Part shown: positions 8,414-17,124 of the stretch, piece after piece
How the letters are laid out: each line of letters begins with the position of its first letter
How positions within the stretch are numbered: the first letter of the stretch is position 1
DNA from: Microvirga sp.
GTDB taxonomy: Bacteria; Pseudomonadota; Alphaproteobacteria; Rhizobiales; Beijerinckiaceae
Assembly (NCBI GenBank): GCA_022241475.1
Contig: JAKOMT010000004.1
Span: 20,001-84,000 of the forward strand
Reading direction: 5' to 3'
Length of the DNA: 64,000 bases
Translations under genes and position numbers: made by a program
Notes under the pieces: model-generated
Databases searched by the model: none
The model's input: only the letters and a program-made list of their open reading frames with translations
What the model was told of the DNA's origin: nothing

Positions 8414-8508
8414 AGAATAGTCTGATAGCCCACATGCCCACATGCATGCGAGAGGGCCGCGCTTTCCTGTTTGCCGCGCGTCGCCGCCGGGTGTAGGGAG
8501 GCGCATTA

Positions 8509-9858
8509 TTGAAAGGCGCGGACATGACCCGAGGACAGGGCGGAAAAGAGCGGACGGGACGGGCGCAGGCGCGGATGACGCCGCCAGGCGAGCGCCGGCC
8601 GGCGCGCAGCGAGTCCGCGACGAAGCGGACGGCGTTCGGCAAACCGGCGGGCAAAGCGTCAGGCAAGCCGTTCGCGGCCAAGTCTCTTTCCGGAAAACCC
8701 CCGGCGAAGCGCCCGCGCAAGCCGGTCGACGCGGCGCCCGCTCTCGACCATCGGGCCGACGGGACGGCCGGCGTCGAACAGGCCAAGCCCAAGCGCAAGC
8801 CCGTCCCAGCCGGCGCCCCTCCGCGCACGCGCCGCGAGACGAAGGCCGCGACCGAGGCCGTGCTTCAAAGCGGCATCCAGAGCCTCACCGTCACCGAGGA
8901 CGAGACCGACATGCGGCTCGACCGGTTCCTGACCGCGCGCTTTCCGCAGATCGCCTTCACCCATATCCAGCGCATCGTTCGCACCGGCCAGTTGCGGGTC
9001 GACGGCAAGCGCATGAAGCCCAACGAACGGCTCGCCGCAGGCCAGATCGTGCGCGTGCCGCCGCTGCGCCTGCAGGAGAACGCGCCCCGCGCGCTGGCGC
9101 GAGACGCCGACGATCTCGCGTTCCTCGCGAGCATCACGCTGTATGAGGACAACGACGTCCTCGTCCTCAACAAGCCGGCTGGCCTCGCCGTGCAGGGCGG
9201 ATCGGGGACGACCCGCCACGTGGACGGGCTTCTCGGCGCCATGCGCGACAAGGACGGACAGAAGCCGCGCCTCGTCCACCGTCTCGACAAGGAGACGGCC
9301 GGCTGTCTCGTGGTCGCCAAGACCCGCTTCGCGGCGGCGACCCTGTCGAAGTCGTTCCGTTCGCGCACGACGCGCAAGGTCTACTGGGCCATCTGCGCCG
9401 GCGTCCCGCGCCTGCGTCAGGGCCGGATTTCCGCCTACATCGCCAAGGAATCGGATCCCGACGGCGATTCGCGGATGGTCGTGGCGGAACACGGAGATCG
9501 CGGCGCCGATCACGCGCTGACCTACTACGCCGTGGTCGATCAATCGGCGCAGAAGCTCGCCTGGCTGTCGCTCAAGCCCGTCACCGGGCGCACGCACCAG
9601 CTGCGCGTGCACACGGCCCATATGGGCCATCCGATCATCGGCGACGACCGGTATTTCAACATCGAGAACTGGGAGTTGCCGGGCGGCATCCAGAACCGCC
9701 TGCATCTGCTCGCGCGCCGGATCGTCGTCCCGCATCCGCGTACGGGACGACCCCTCGACGTCACGGCGCCGCTGCCTCCCCACATGCAGCAGACCTTCAA
9801 CCTCCTCGGCCTCGATACGGAGCGCTACGATCCGATCATCGATTCTCCGGAGGATTGA
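8509..9858 (+). CDS. RluA-family 23S rRNA pseudouridine synthase with long basic N-terminus
   Basis: A 449-residue pseudouridine synthase. Residues 1-125 are a low-complexity Lys/Arg/Pro/Ala-rich extension. An S4 RNA-binding domain follows (about 133-190, DMRLDRFLTARFP). The RluA catalytic domain then carries LVHRLDKETAGCLV with the catalytic aspartate, and KPVTGRTHQLRVH near the end. RluC (U955/2504/2580) is the nearest relative. TTG at 8509 is chosen because AGGGAGG lies seven bases upstream. ATG at 8524 is the alternative and has a weaker site. The extension may help bind rRNA. Confidence 0.88.
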   Translation: MKGADMTRGQGGKERTGRAQARMTPPGERRPARSESATKRTAFGKPAGKASGKPFAAKSLSGKPPAKRPRKPVDAAPALDHRADGTAGVEQAKPKRKPVPAGAPPRTRRETKAATEAVLQSGIQSLTVTEDETDMRLDRFLTARFPQIAFTHIQRIVRTGQLRVDGKRMKPNERLAAGQIVRVPPLRLQENAPRALARDADDLAFLASITLYEDNDVLVLNKPAGLAVQGGSGTTRHVDGLLGAMRDKDGQKPRLVHRLDKETAGCLVVAKTRFAAATLSKSFRSRTTRKVYWAICAGVPRLRQGRISAYIAKESDPDGDSRMVVAEHGDRGADHALTYYAVVDQSAQKLAWLSLKPVTGRTHQLRVHTAHMGHPIIGDDRYFNIENWELPGGIQNRLHLLARRIVVPHPRTGRPLDVTAPLPPHMQQTFNLLGLDTERYDPIIDSPED

Positions 9859-9876
9859 AGGGTCGATCCTGGCGGT

Positions 9877-10749
9877 TCAGAGGCCCAGCCTCGCCCAGAG
9901 CGCGCGCTCCTCGAGCGCGGCGACGGCGGCTGCGGGTTCGATCAGGCCGAACGAGGCCGAACCGGCCCCGGGCGGCGGGCGCAGGAACTGCGAGATCAGC
10001 CCAGGTCGCGCCGCCTGCAGCAGCTTCAGCCGGACCTTGTCGCCGAAGCGCCGGCGCATCACGGAGCGCAGATCTCCGATCCCGTCGACGAGACCCAGCC
10101 GCAGCGCGTCCTCGCCCGCCCAGAACGCCCCCGAGAACAGGTCCGTCGAATCGGCGCCCGCGATCCGCTCGCCCCGGCGTTCGCGCACGAGCGACTTGAA
10201 CGCGTCGAAGACCCGCTCCTGCAACTCGCGCAGCCTGGCCACGTCCTCGGGCTTCTCGGGCTGGAACGGATCGAGGATCGCCTTGCTTTCCCCGGTCGTG
10301 TAGAGGCGGCGCTCGACGCCGTAGCGCGCGATCAGTTCGTGAAAGCCGAACCCCGACGAGACGACGCCGATCGATCCGAGGATCGAGGAGGGATCGGCGA
10401 AGATCTCGTCCGCCGCGCAGGCGATCATGTAGCCGCCCGATGCGGCGGCGTCCTCCGCGAACGCGAATACCGGAAGCTTCTTCTCCTCGGCGAGCGCGCG
10501 AATGCGCGTGTAGATCAGGTGCGACTGGACCGGAGAGCCGCCGGGAGAATTGACGAGGAGCGCCACGGCCTTGGCGCGGGGATAGCTGAAGGCGCGCTCC
10601 AGCAGGGGGGCCGCTCCGGCGAGGGTCAGACCTGACCGGAAGCCGCCTCCGCCGATCGCGCCGGCGAGGCGCACCACCGGGACGACCGGATGCGCTCTGT
10701 TCAGGCGGGCGGGCAGGAAGGCGGATATACGATCGAGAATTGTCGACAA
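9877..10749 (-). CDS. S49-family signal peptide peptidase (SppA/SohB-like)
   Basis: A 290-residue serine peptidase with the Ser-Lys dyad of family S49. Ser104 lies in AASGGYMIA and Lys156 in TGESKAILDPF. The upstream segment LLVNSPGGSPVQS shapes the oxyanion region. No obvious signal peptide or membrane helix is seen, so it may act peripherally on membrane-embedded signal-peptide remnants. It is the short single-domain form, about half the length of E. coli SppA. Start is TTG at 10749 with GGGAG six bases upstream. It converges on the pseudouridine synthase gene. Confidence 0.88.
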   Translation of the reverse strand: MSTILDRISAFLPARLNRAHPVVPVVRLAGAIGGGGFRSGLTLAGAAPLLERAFSYPRAKAVALLVNSPGGSPVQSHLIYTRIRALAEEKKLPVFAFAEDAAASGGYMIACAADEIFADPSSILGSIGVVSSGFGFHELIARYGVERRLYTTGESKAILDPFQPEKPEDVARLRELQERVFDAFKSLVRERRGERIAGADSTDLFSGAFWAGEDALRLGLVDGIGDLRSVMRRRFGDKVRLKLLQAARPGLISQFLRPPPGAGSASFGLIEPAAAVAALEERALWARLGL

Positions 10750-10955
10750 CGGCGGCTCCCGGACGTTTCAGCGCATGTTTCGCCCACCTCAGATGGGCCT
10801 CGCCACCGCCTTCGACAACCGCGACGGGGGATGAACGCCCGATGAACGAACCGGCCCGGGGAGGTTCAGGAGGGCTGGTCTATACCGGGATCATGAGCGG
10901 CGTGACCCAGACGTCGCCACATCAAGACCTCAACATCCGATTGGAGGATGGTAAG

Positions 10956-11309
10956 ATGCGCAAGTTTATCACCGGTCTCGCCGCCGCCGCGGCTCTCGCG
11001 ATTTCGGCTCTCGTCGCGACCCCGCAGAGCGCGTCGGCCCAGGATTTCTCGATCACCTTCGGCACGGGCCATCCGCCTGCCGTTCGCCATTACGACCCAC
11101 GCCCAGTCCGGCCCTTCGTTCCTGCTCGCCCCCGATTCGCCCCGGGGCCCTCGCGCCCGCATTTCGGCGGGCCGGGCCGGCACTATGGCCGCGACCTCCG
11201 TCACGATCGCCGTGGCGGCCGCCATGTGGGCCGCGACTGCGTCGTGCGCTCGGAGCGTTACTGGGACGGCTTCACCTGGGTGTCGGAGCGCCGCCGGATC
11301 TGCCGCTGA
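10956..11309 (+). CDS. Secreted Pro/Arg/Gly/His-rich protein, unknown function
   Basis: A 117-residue exported protein. Residues 1-31 form a clear signal peptide (MRKFITGLAAAAALAIS, cleavage near SASAQ). The mature part is rich in Pro, Arg, Gly and His, with repeated RP and RHxGRD-like motifs. It ends in a short Cys-containing segment, DCVVRSERYWDGFTW, then RRRIC. Such small basic secreted proteins with a terminal RxxC are common in Rhizobiales, but their role is unknown. The ATG at 10956 is preferred for its GGAGG site and signal peptide. The 3' end overlaps the convergent otsB-like gene by 38 bases. Confidence 0.75.
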   Translation: MRKFITGLAAAAALAISALVATPQSASAQDFSITFGTGHPPAVRHYDPRPVRPFVPARPRFAPGPSRPHFGGPGRHYGRDLRHDRRGGRHVGRDCVVRSERYWDGFTWVSERRRICR

Positions 11310-12378
11310 GCCGGCGCAGGAACTCCTCGACGGCGGATACGCCGTCGAGGGCGTAGTCGGCGGCCGTCGTCCGGTCGCCGCCGTCGCGCGCCACGATCGT
11401 CACGCCGTCGCCGGCGAGGATGCGAAACGCGTCCTCGTCGGTGGTGTCGTCGCCGATGTACATCGCTGCGACGTCGCCGAAGCGTCGCATCAGGGCGAGC
11501 GTCGCCCGACCCTTGTCCCAGTCGACGCGCGGCTTGACGTCGAACACCTTCTTCCCCGCCGACGAAGCCAGGCGCGGCTCGAGCTCGAGGAGGCGCGCCA
11601 GCGCATTCTCGATGCGCCCCGCAGCCTCGGACCCCGCGCGGCGATGATGCACCGCGAGAGAGAAGCTCTTGCGCTCCACTGAGACGCCAGGCGCATCGGC
11701 GAGAGCCGCGCGCAACGCAGCTTCGGCGGCGTCGAGAATCGGCGGAAACGGAGCGCCTTCCGGCGCCGTCTCGCGCCAGCCGCCCGGACCCGCCATGACG
11801 AATCCATGGCTTCCCGCGTAATGCAGCCCGTCGAGCCCGACGAGCGCGCGCACGTCTTCGAGATCGCGCCCGCTGACGATGGCGACCGCGCAGGTCTGCG
11901 CGAGCGCCGCCACCGCCGCCCGCATGGAGGGCGCGAGCCGCGCGTCGGCCGGGTTCTCGACGATCTCCGAGAGCGTGCCGTCGTAATCGAGGAACACCGC
12001 GAGACGCGCCTCGCCCAGCCGTTCGCCGATCTCGTCGACGCGCTCGAGCGCAGACGGCAACCCGAGCAGGGTCTTGAGCGCGAGGCGGCCGCTCGCGTCG
12101 AGATGGAGCTCCGCGGGATCGGCGGCGACGAGAATCTCGCCGGCTATCGAGGCGCGGTCGCCGACTGCGGCGATCGCTGCGACTTGCGCATAGCCGAGCC
12201 CGACCGCCGCGTCGGCGGCGTCGAGCCCGGCGACGAGGGCCGCCGCCGCGGCGAGTTCGCGAGGCGGTTCGCGCACGATGCCGACGCCCCGTTCGGCCGC
12301 GACGGCGGCGAGCGCCCGCGCGCCGGGAGAGGTCTCGATGTCGATCGCGGGATCGACGTAGATCGCGGTGAACGTCAT
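11272..12378 (-). CDS. otsB: Trehalose-6-phosphate phosphatase (OtsB-like) with N-terminal extension
   Basis: A 368-residue HAD-superfamily phosphatase. The OtsB domain runs from about residue 125: motif I is FLDYDGTLSEI, motif II is AIVSGRD, and the C-terminal motif is YIGDDTTDEDAF with its paired acidic residues. The reaction is trehalose-6-phosphate to trehalose plus phosphate. The first 120 residues are extra relative to E. coli OtsB (266) and look like an alpha/beta domain without recognisable active-site motifs. No otsA synthase is adjacent. Start at 12378 is the first ATG before this extension. The symbol reflects the catalytic domain only. Confidence 0.82.
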   Translation of the reverse strand: MTFTAIYVDPAIDIETSPGARALAAVAAERGVGIVREPPRELAAAAALVAGLDAADAAVGLGYAQVAAIAAVGDRASIAGEILVAADPAELHLDASGRLALKTLLGLPSALERVDEIGERLGEARLAVFLDYDGTLSEIVENPADARLAPSMRAAVAALAQTCAVAIVSGRDLEDVRALVGLDGLHYAGSHGFVMAGPGGWRETAPEGAPFPPILDAAEAALRAALADAPGVSVERKSFSLAVHHRRAGSEAAGRIENALARLLELEPRLASSAGKKVFDVKPRVDWDKGRATLALMRRFGDVAAMYIGDDTTDEDAFRILAGDGVTIVARDGGDRTTAADYALDGVSAVEEFLRRLSGRSGGAPTPR

Positions 12379-12530
12379 GGATCGTGCCTTGTCATGGTCA
12401 CTGCCTATCCGAATCCGACGCTCGGGACCACCCTGCGCCGGCGGCGCACGATGAGTAGCTTTCCGAAAATTGCTCTTGCGGAAGGCCGCCGCGATACTGG
12501 CCGCATGCAGAAATCCAGGAGGACACGACA

Positions 12531-12797
12531 ATGACCGGAAAATTCGCCGCCGCATCGCTGGCCGGATTCGCTCTCGCCCTGTGCGCGGCCGCGCCCGCCA
12601 TCGCCGAAGAGGGCGACGCCGCGCTCGGGGAGGCCGCCTACGCGACGACCTGCGCGTCCTGCCACGCCAACGCATCGCGGATCGCGACCCGATTCGCGAC
12701 CCGCGACGCCGATTCGCGCGACGCGTTCCTCGCGGATCACTACGCGGACGACGCGCAAGACCGCCTGCACATCACGGCTTATCTGCTCAGCCTCTGA
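12531..12797 (+). CDS. Small periplasmic cytochrome c without a methionine ligand
   Basis: An 88-residue exported monoheme protein. Residues 1-25 are a signal peptide (ends APAIAE). The heme-binding motif C41-A-S-C-H45 follows. No methionine occurs after the heme motif, so the usual sixth axial ligand is missing. His70 in ADHYADD or the later LHITAY histidine could serve instead, or the site may be open. A strong AGGAGG site precedes the ATG. The last 11 bases overlap the convergent flavocytochrome gene, hinting at a linked electron-transfer role (inference). Confidence 0.85.
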   Translation: MTGKFAAASLAGFALALCAAAPAIAEEGDAALGEAAYATTCASCHANASRIATRFATRDADSRDAFLADHYADDAQDRLHITAYLLSL

Positions 12798-14220
12798 GGG
12801 CGAAGGCGAGGATCGCTATCGCGACCGCGAGCCCCAGCAGCCGGTAGCGCAGGCGCTCGGCGCGATCGATCCGGGAGAGCGGCCCGCCGCTATAGTCGAA
12901 GCGCTCGTAATGAACGTGATCGGCCGGAAATCCGCGGTCGACGAGGATGTCGGCGAGGCTGGTCATGAACGCGGTCGGGCCGCAGATCAGCGCCTGGGTC
13001 CCCGGTACGGGGAGGCCGTCGAGGGACGGCGCGACGAGCGCCGCGTCGAGGATTCCGGTCTCGCCGTCCCAGTCCGGGCCCGCCGTATCGACGACGAAGC
13101 GCGCGCTCAGGTCGAGGCGGCGCGTCATCGCCTCGATCTCGCGGCGCGCGACGATGCGATCCGGCCCGCCAGCGGCGACGACGACGCGGATGGGACGCGT
13201 CTCGGACGCGAGGTCGAAATCGCGCAGAATGCCGAGGACCGGGGCGATCCCCGCGCCGCCGGCGAGCAGGAGAAAGCCCTTCGCCTCCGGATCCGCGGTG
13301 AAGATTCCGTGCGGTCCGTCGATCCCCGCCGCGAGCCCCTCGGGGAACGAGCCGATCCCGCGCGTATAATCTCCGACCTCCTTCACGACGAGGCGCAGTT
13401 CGCGCTCGCGCGGGCTCGACGCGACGGAGAAGGGATGATCGAACAGCGGCGCGAGGCGGGGGGCCGTGACGAGCCAGACGAATTGTCCGGCGCGGTAGGG
13501 GAAGGGGGCTCCGCTGTCGCGGCTGAAGGCCAGCTCCCAGAGCCCGCGCCCGACGCTCGTCTTCGAAGCGAGCCTCCAGGGATCGCGCCGGAAGCCGATC
13601 CGCCGCCAGATATGGACGATAAGAAGCGTGGCGAGCGCCGCGCCCCCGAGCGCGATCCAGTAGGCCGCCGGCCAGGTCTCGCCGGCGTAGGTTCCAACCG
13701 AAAGCGCGTGGACGACGCCTGCGCCGAGCGCCGTCGCGCCGAGACCGATATGCGTGGCCCGCCACCATTCGTAGGGGATGCCGATCCGGTCGCGCAGCCA
13801 GGCGATCGGGACGATCGCGACGATCGCGAGCCAGGCGACGAGCCCCGTCCGGGCGCGCGGGGCGAGGAACATGCCGCTCACGCGCTCGACGCCGAGCGCG
13901 GGATCAATCAGGAACGTCGGGACCGCGTACAGGAGCGGGTGCAGGATCACCGCCGCCAGCAACAGGCCCGCCGCCCAGCGATGGAACGCGATGGCGCGGT
14001 CGATCCCGATGCGGCCCGTGATGCGGCGGAAGCGCCCCGACGAAAAGAACTGCAGCGCGATCATCGCCAGAGCGGCGACGCCGGACGCGGTGGCCGCCTC
14101 GGCCCAGGGACCGTCGGGCGAGATCCCCGTCGCCACCGCGAGCGCGAGCCCTCCCGCTACGATTCCGATATAGAGCGCGGCCAGAACCCCGCCCGACGCG
14201 CCGTCATGCTTCGCCGTCAT
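12787..14220 (-). CDS. Ferric-reductase-like transmembrane flavocytochrome
   Basis: A 477-residue membrane oxidoreductase. About six hydrophobic helices in the first 210 residues form a ferric-reductase-like transmembrane domain, with histidines on helices (AFHRWAAG, ILHPLLYA, THIGLG, VVHALS) placed to bind two b hemes. Residues 225-450 form an FAD/NAD(P)-binding ferredoxin-reductase module: FDHPFSVASS binds FAD, LLAGGAGIAPVLG binds nicotinamide nucleotide, and ICGPTAFM lies near the end. A final hydrophobic segment closes the protein. It likely carries electrons from cytoplasmic NAD(P)H to a periplasmic acceptor such as ferric iron. Confidence 0.85.
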   Translation of the reverse strand: MTAKHDGASGGVLAALYIGIVAGGLALAVATGISPDGPWAEAATASGVAALAMIALQFFSSGRFRRITGRIGIDRAIAFHRWAAGLLLAAVILHPLLYAVPTFLIDPALGVERVSGMFLAPRARTGLVAWLAIVAIVPIAWLRDRIGIPYEWWRATHIGLGATALGAGVVHALSVGTYAGETWPAAYWIALGGAALATLLIVHIWRRIGFRRDPWRLASKTSVGRGLWELAFSRDSGAPFPYRAGQFVWLVTAPRLAPLFDHPFSVASSPRERELRLVVKEVGDYTRGIGSFPEGLAAGIDGPHGIFTADPEAKGFLLLAGGAGIAPVLGILRDFDLASETRPIRVVVAAGGPDRIVARREIEAMTRRLDLSARFVVDTAGPDWDGETGILDAALVAPSLDGLPVPGTQALICGPTAFMTSLADILVDRGFPADHVHYERFDYSGGPLSRIDRAERLRYRLLGLAVAIAILAFALRG

Positions 14221-14308
14221 CCGGTTTCCCCTCGCCGCCCGCGACGCATCGTCGGGGAGAGGCGCCCCCGGGTCAACGCAGGAGGATGCCGAATGGCGAA
14301 AGACCTCG

Positions 14309-15013
14309 TTATTCGCCGGCTATGTAATCACGCCACACGGGTTCACCCTTGAGGCTCGACAGGAAGCGCAGATGCGCGTCGCGTTCGGCGTCCGTGAGGC
14401 GCGCAGGGGCGATCCGGCGCTCGGCGGAGGCCCCCGCCAGAGCGTCGTGGGCGGTGATCGCGGCGCGGGCCGTCGTGACAGCGAGCCCGAACTCGGTCTG
14501 CTTGCCGCCGATCAGCTCGATATAGACTTCCGCGAGGATTTCCGCGTCGAGCAGCGCGCCGTGCTTCGTGCGCCGGGCGTTGTCGATGCCGTAGCGATTG
14601 CAGAGCGCGTCGAGATTGTTCGGCGCGCCGGGATGTTTGCGCCGCGCGAGCGCAAGCGTATCCAGAACGCGATCGTTCTCGATGCGCGGATGGCCCGTGC
14701 GGGCGAACTCGGCGTTCAGAAATCCGACGTCGAAGGCCGCGTTGTGGATGACGAGGCGCGATTCGCCGATGAAGGCGACGAAATCATCGGCGATCTCGGC
14801 GAAGAGCTGTTTGTCGGAGAGAAAAGCGTCGGAGAGCCCGTGCACCGCGAGCGCGCCTGCGGATACGGGCCGCTGGGGATTGATATAGACGTGGTAGCTC
14901 TCGCCCGTCGGAATGTGATTGACGAGCTCGACGCAGCCGATCTCGATCACGCGGTCGCCGGCCCCGTGATCGGTGCCCGTCGTTTCCGTGTCGAGCACGA
15001 TCTCACGCAGCAT
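14309..15013 (-). CDS. dnaQ: DNA polymerase III epsilon subunit (proofreading exonuclease)
   Basis: A 234-residue DEDDh 3'-5' exonuclease that proofreads for the replicative polymerase. The three exonuclease motifs are all present: ExoI VLDTETTGTD (residues 6-15), ExoII HNAAFDVGFL (about 90), and ExoIIIe HGALLDAEIL (about 150). The C-terminal tail would contact the alpha subunit. It is the distal gene of the minus-strand run ppsR-maf-aroE-coaE-dnaQ that leads away from the putative origin, the same order as next to the Caulobacter origin. Confidence 0.95.
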   Translation of the reverse strand: MLREIVLDTETTGTDHGAGDRVIEIGCVELVNHIPTGESYHVYINPQRPVSAGALAVHGLSDAFLSDKQLFAEIADDFVAFIGESRLVIHNAAFDVGFLNAEFARTGHPRIENDRVLDTLALARRKHPGAPNNLDALCNRYGIDNARRTKHGALLDAEILAEVYIELIGGKQTEFGLAVTTARAAITAHDALAGASAERRIAPARLTDAERDAHLRFLSSLKGEPVWRDYIAGE

Positions 15014-15015
15014 GC

Positions 15016-15627
15016 TTATCCCCGCTCCGCTGCGCGGCCTTCACGACCGGCGAGCGCGCGCAGGATATCGCGCACCTGGCGGCGCGCGGCAGGCAGCCCG
15101 CGGCTCGTATCCACAACGAAATGCGCCCGGCGCCGCTTTTCCGCGTCGGGAAGCTGGCGGGCCAGCAGTTCGCGAAAGCGCTCCTCGGTCATGCCCTCGC
15201 GGGCGAGGACGCGCTCGCGCTGCGTCCGAGCCGGAGCGCTCGTCACGACCACGGCGTCGCAGATCGCGTCGCCCCCGGTCTCGAAGAGCAGGGGAATGTC
15301 GAGCACGGCGACGGACGCGCGCGCCGCGCGGGCGGCGGCGAGAAACGCGTCTCGACGCGCCCGCACGAGCGGATGGACGATGGCCTCGAGCCTCTTCATG
15401 GCGTCCGCGTCGCCGACGACGACGCGGGACAGCGCGGCCCGATCGACGACGCCGTCGCGCGTCGTCCCCGGAAAGGCCGCCTCGACGAGTTGCGCGGCCT
15501 CGCCGCGATACAATTCATGCACCTGCGCGTCCGCGTCGTGAACCGGGCAGCCGAATTCGCGAAACAGGTCCGCCGTCGTCGATTTGCCCATGCCGATGGA
15601 GCCGGTGAGTCCGAGGACGAAGGTCAT
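15016..15627 (-). CDS. coaE: Dephospho-CoA kinase
   Basis: A 203-residue P-loop kinase catalysing the last step of CoA synthesis (dephospho-CoA plus ATP to CoA). The P-loop [12 protein letters not shown] is at residues 6-17. [12 protein letters not shown] contains the catalytic Asp region, and [10 protein letters not shown] is a conserved family segment. The stop is separated from dnaQ by two bases and the start overlaps the aroE stop by four bases, so the genes are translationally coupled. Confidence 0.95.
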   Translation of the reverse strand: MTFVLGLTGSIGMGKSTTADLFREFGCPVHDADAQVHELYRGEAAQLVEAAFPGTTRDGVVDRAALSRVVVGDADAMKRLEAIVHPLVRARRDAFLAAARAARASVAVLDIPLLFETGGDAICDAVVVTSAPARTQRERVLAREGMTEERFRELLARQLPDAEKRRRAHFVVDTSRGLPAARRQVRDILRALAGREGRAAERG

Positions 15628-16460
15628 GCCTTGCGCTCCAGATCCGCGACAATGAGCGCGCGAAGCTCGGGCGTGACCTCGGGCCGGATGCCGAACCAGC
15701 GCTCGAACCCGGGGACCGCCTGATGCAGCAGCATGCCGAGTCCGTCGACGGAGGCGAGCCCGCGCGCGCGCGCCTGCGCCAGAAGCGCGGTCTCGAGCGG
15801 CGCGTAGACGATGTCGGCGACCGCCGCGCCTGCCGGCATCGGGGAAAGGTCGATCACGAGCGGCGGCTGACCGGTCATGCCGAGCGACGTCGTGTTGACG
15901 AGAATCTCGGCGCCCGGGAGCAGCGAGGGAAGCGCGTCGAGCCCGTGCGCCGTCACGCGCGCCGGATCGAAAGCGACGATCTCGCCCGCCTTATCGGGCG
16001 TGCGGTTTACGATGGAGATCCGGTCGAGACCGCGATCGAGGAGCCCCGCGACGATCGCCCGCGCGGCGCCGCCGGCCCCGAGCACGAGCGCGCGCCGTCG
16101 GGCCGTCTCCCAGCCCGTCCCGAGCGCCGCGTCGAGGCTGGCGACGAAGCCGAGCACGTCCGTGTTGTCGCCTTTGAGAACGCCGTCCTCGATCCAGAGC
16201 GTGTTGACGGCGCGCAGGCGCCGCGCCCGCCCGGTCGCGGTCGCGACGCTCCGAAACGCCGCCGCCTTGTGCGGCAGGGTGACGTTGCCGCCGGAAAATC
16301 CGTTGCCGGCTAATTTATCGATGAACCCCGCGAAATCGTCCGGCGCCACGTCGATCCGCTCGTAGGAGCCGTCTATCCCGTGGCGCTGGAGCCAGTGACC
16401 ATGGATCAGCGGGGAGCGGGAATGGGCGATCGGATGGCCCACGACGAAGGCTTTGCGCAT
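15624..16460 (-). CDS. aroE: Shikimate dehydrogenase
   Basis: A 278-residue NADP-dependent enzyme reducing 3-dehydroshikimate to shikimate in aromatic amino acid synthesis. The substrate site shows [13 protein letters not shown] (residues 9-21), NVTLPHK with the catalytic lysine, and NTDVLGF with the catalytic aspartate. The cofactor site is [13 protein letters not shown]. The C-terminal [19 protein letters not shown] is standard. It overlaps coaE by four bases and follows maf by 11 bases in the same run. Confidence 0.95.
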   Translation of the reverse strand: MRKAFVVGHPIAHSRSPLIHGHWLQRHGIDGSYERIDVAPDDFAGFIDKLAGNGFSGGNVTLPHKAAAFRSVATATGRARRLRAVNTLWIEDGVLKGDNTDVLGFVASLDAALGTGWETARRRALVLGAGGAARAIVAGLLDRGLDRISIVNRTPDKAGEIVAFDPARVTAHGLDALPSLLPGAEILVNTTSLGMTGQPPLVIDLSPMPAGAAVADIVYAPLETALLAQARARGLASVDGLGMLLHQAVPGFERWFGIRPEVTPELRALIVADLERKA

Positions 16461-16471
16461 GATCTATCGCT

Positions 16472-17107
16472 CTAGAGGGCGAGCGCGCCGAGCGCGCGCA
16501 AGTGGGCCAGCAGCGGAAACAGGGGCAGGCCGAGCACGGTCGAATGCTCGCCCTTCACGGCGTCGAAAAGATGGGCGCCGACGCCCTCGAGCCGATATCC
16601 GCCGACGCTGCCCAGCGCGTCCTCGCCTGCGAGATCGCAATAGAGCGCGACGTCGTCGGGGGAAAGCGCGCGCATCGTGAGCGAGGCGGTCGCGACGAAA
16701 GCTGCGAGCACGTCCTCACCGCGCAAAAGCGCCACGGCCGAGTGAAGCGTGTGCGTGCGCCCCGCCAGGGCGGCGATCTGTTCGGACAGCTCCGCGGGCG
16801 ACGTCGGCTTGTGGAAACGCCTCTCGCCGAGCGCCAGCACCTGGTCCGAGCCGATGACGATGGAGCCCGGCTCGTCGGCCGCGACGCTGAACGCCTTCGC
16901 GCCCGCAAGGGCCAGCGCGATATCCTCGGGCGCCGCGCCGCGCGCCGCCATCTCGGCTTCGAGAGCCCGTTCGTCCACGTCGGGCCGTCGCGTCAGGAAC
17001 GGCAACGCCGCGCTTTCCAGAAGCCCGCGCCGCGTCGGGCTCGTCGAGGCGAGAACGAGCGGATGGGGATCCCGCCAGAGTGCGGTCGCAGGCGCGGGGG
17101 CTGACAT
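16472..17107 (-). CDS. maf: Maf-family nucleotide pyrophosphatase
   Basis: A 211-residue Maf/YceF-type house-cleaning pyrophosphatase that hydrolyses non-canonical or modified nucleoside triphosphates. The opening LVLASTSPTRRGLLE (about 18-32) is the Maf signature. IGSDQVLALGE carries the catalytic aspartate, and the C-terminal LGSVGGYRLEGVGAHLF is characteristic of the YceF (Maf-2) subgroup. It sits between ppsR and aroE as in many alphaproteobacterial origin regions. Confidence 0.93.
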   Translation of the reverse strand: MSAPAPATALWRDPHPLVLASTSPTRRGLLESAALPFLTRRPDVDERALEAEMAARGAAPEDIALALAGAKAFSVAADEPGSIVIGSDQVLALGERRFHKPTSPAELSEQIAALAGRTHTLHSAVALLRGEDVLAAFVATASLTMRALSPDDVALYCDLAGEDALGSVGGYRLEGVGAHLFDAVKGEHSTVLGLPLFPLLAHLRALGALAL

Positions 17108-17124
17108 CAGGAGCTGTAGACCCT

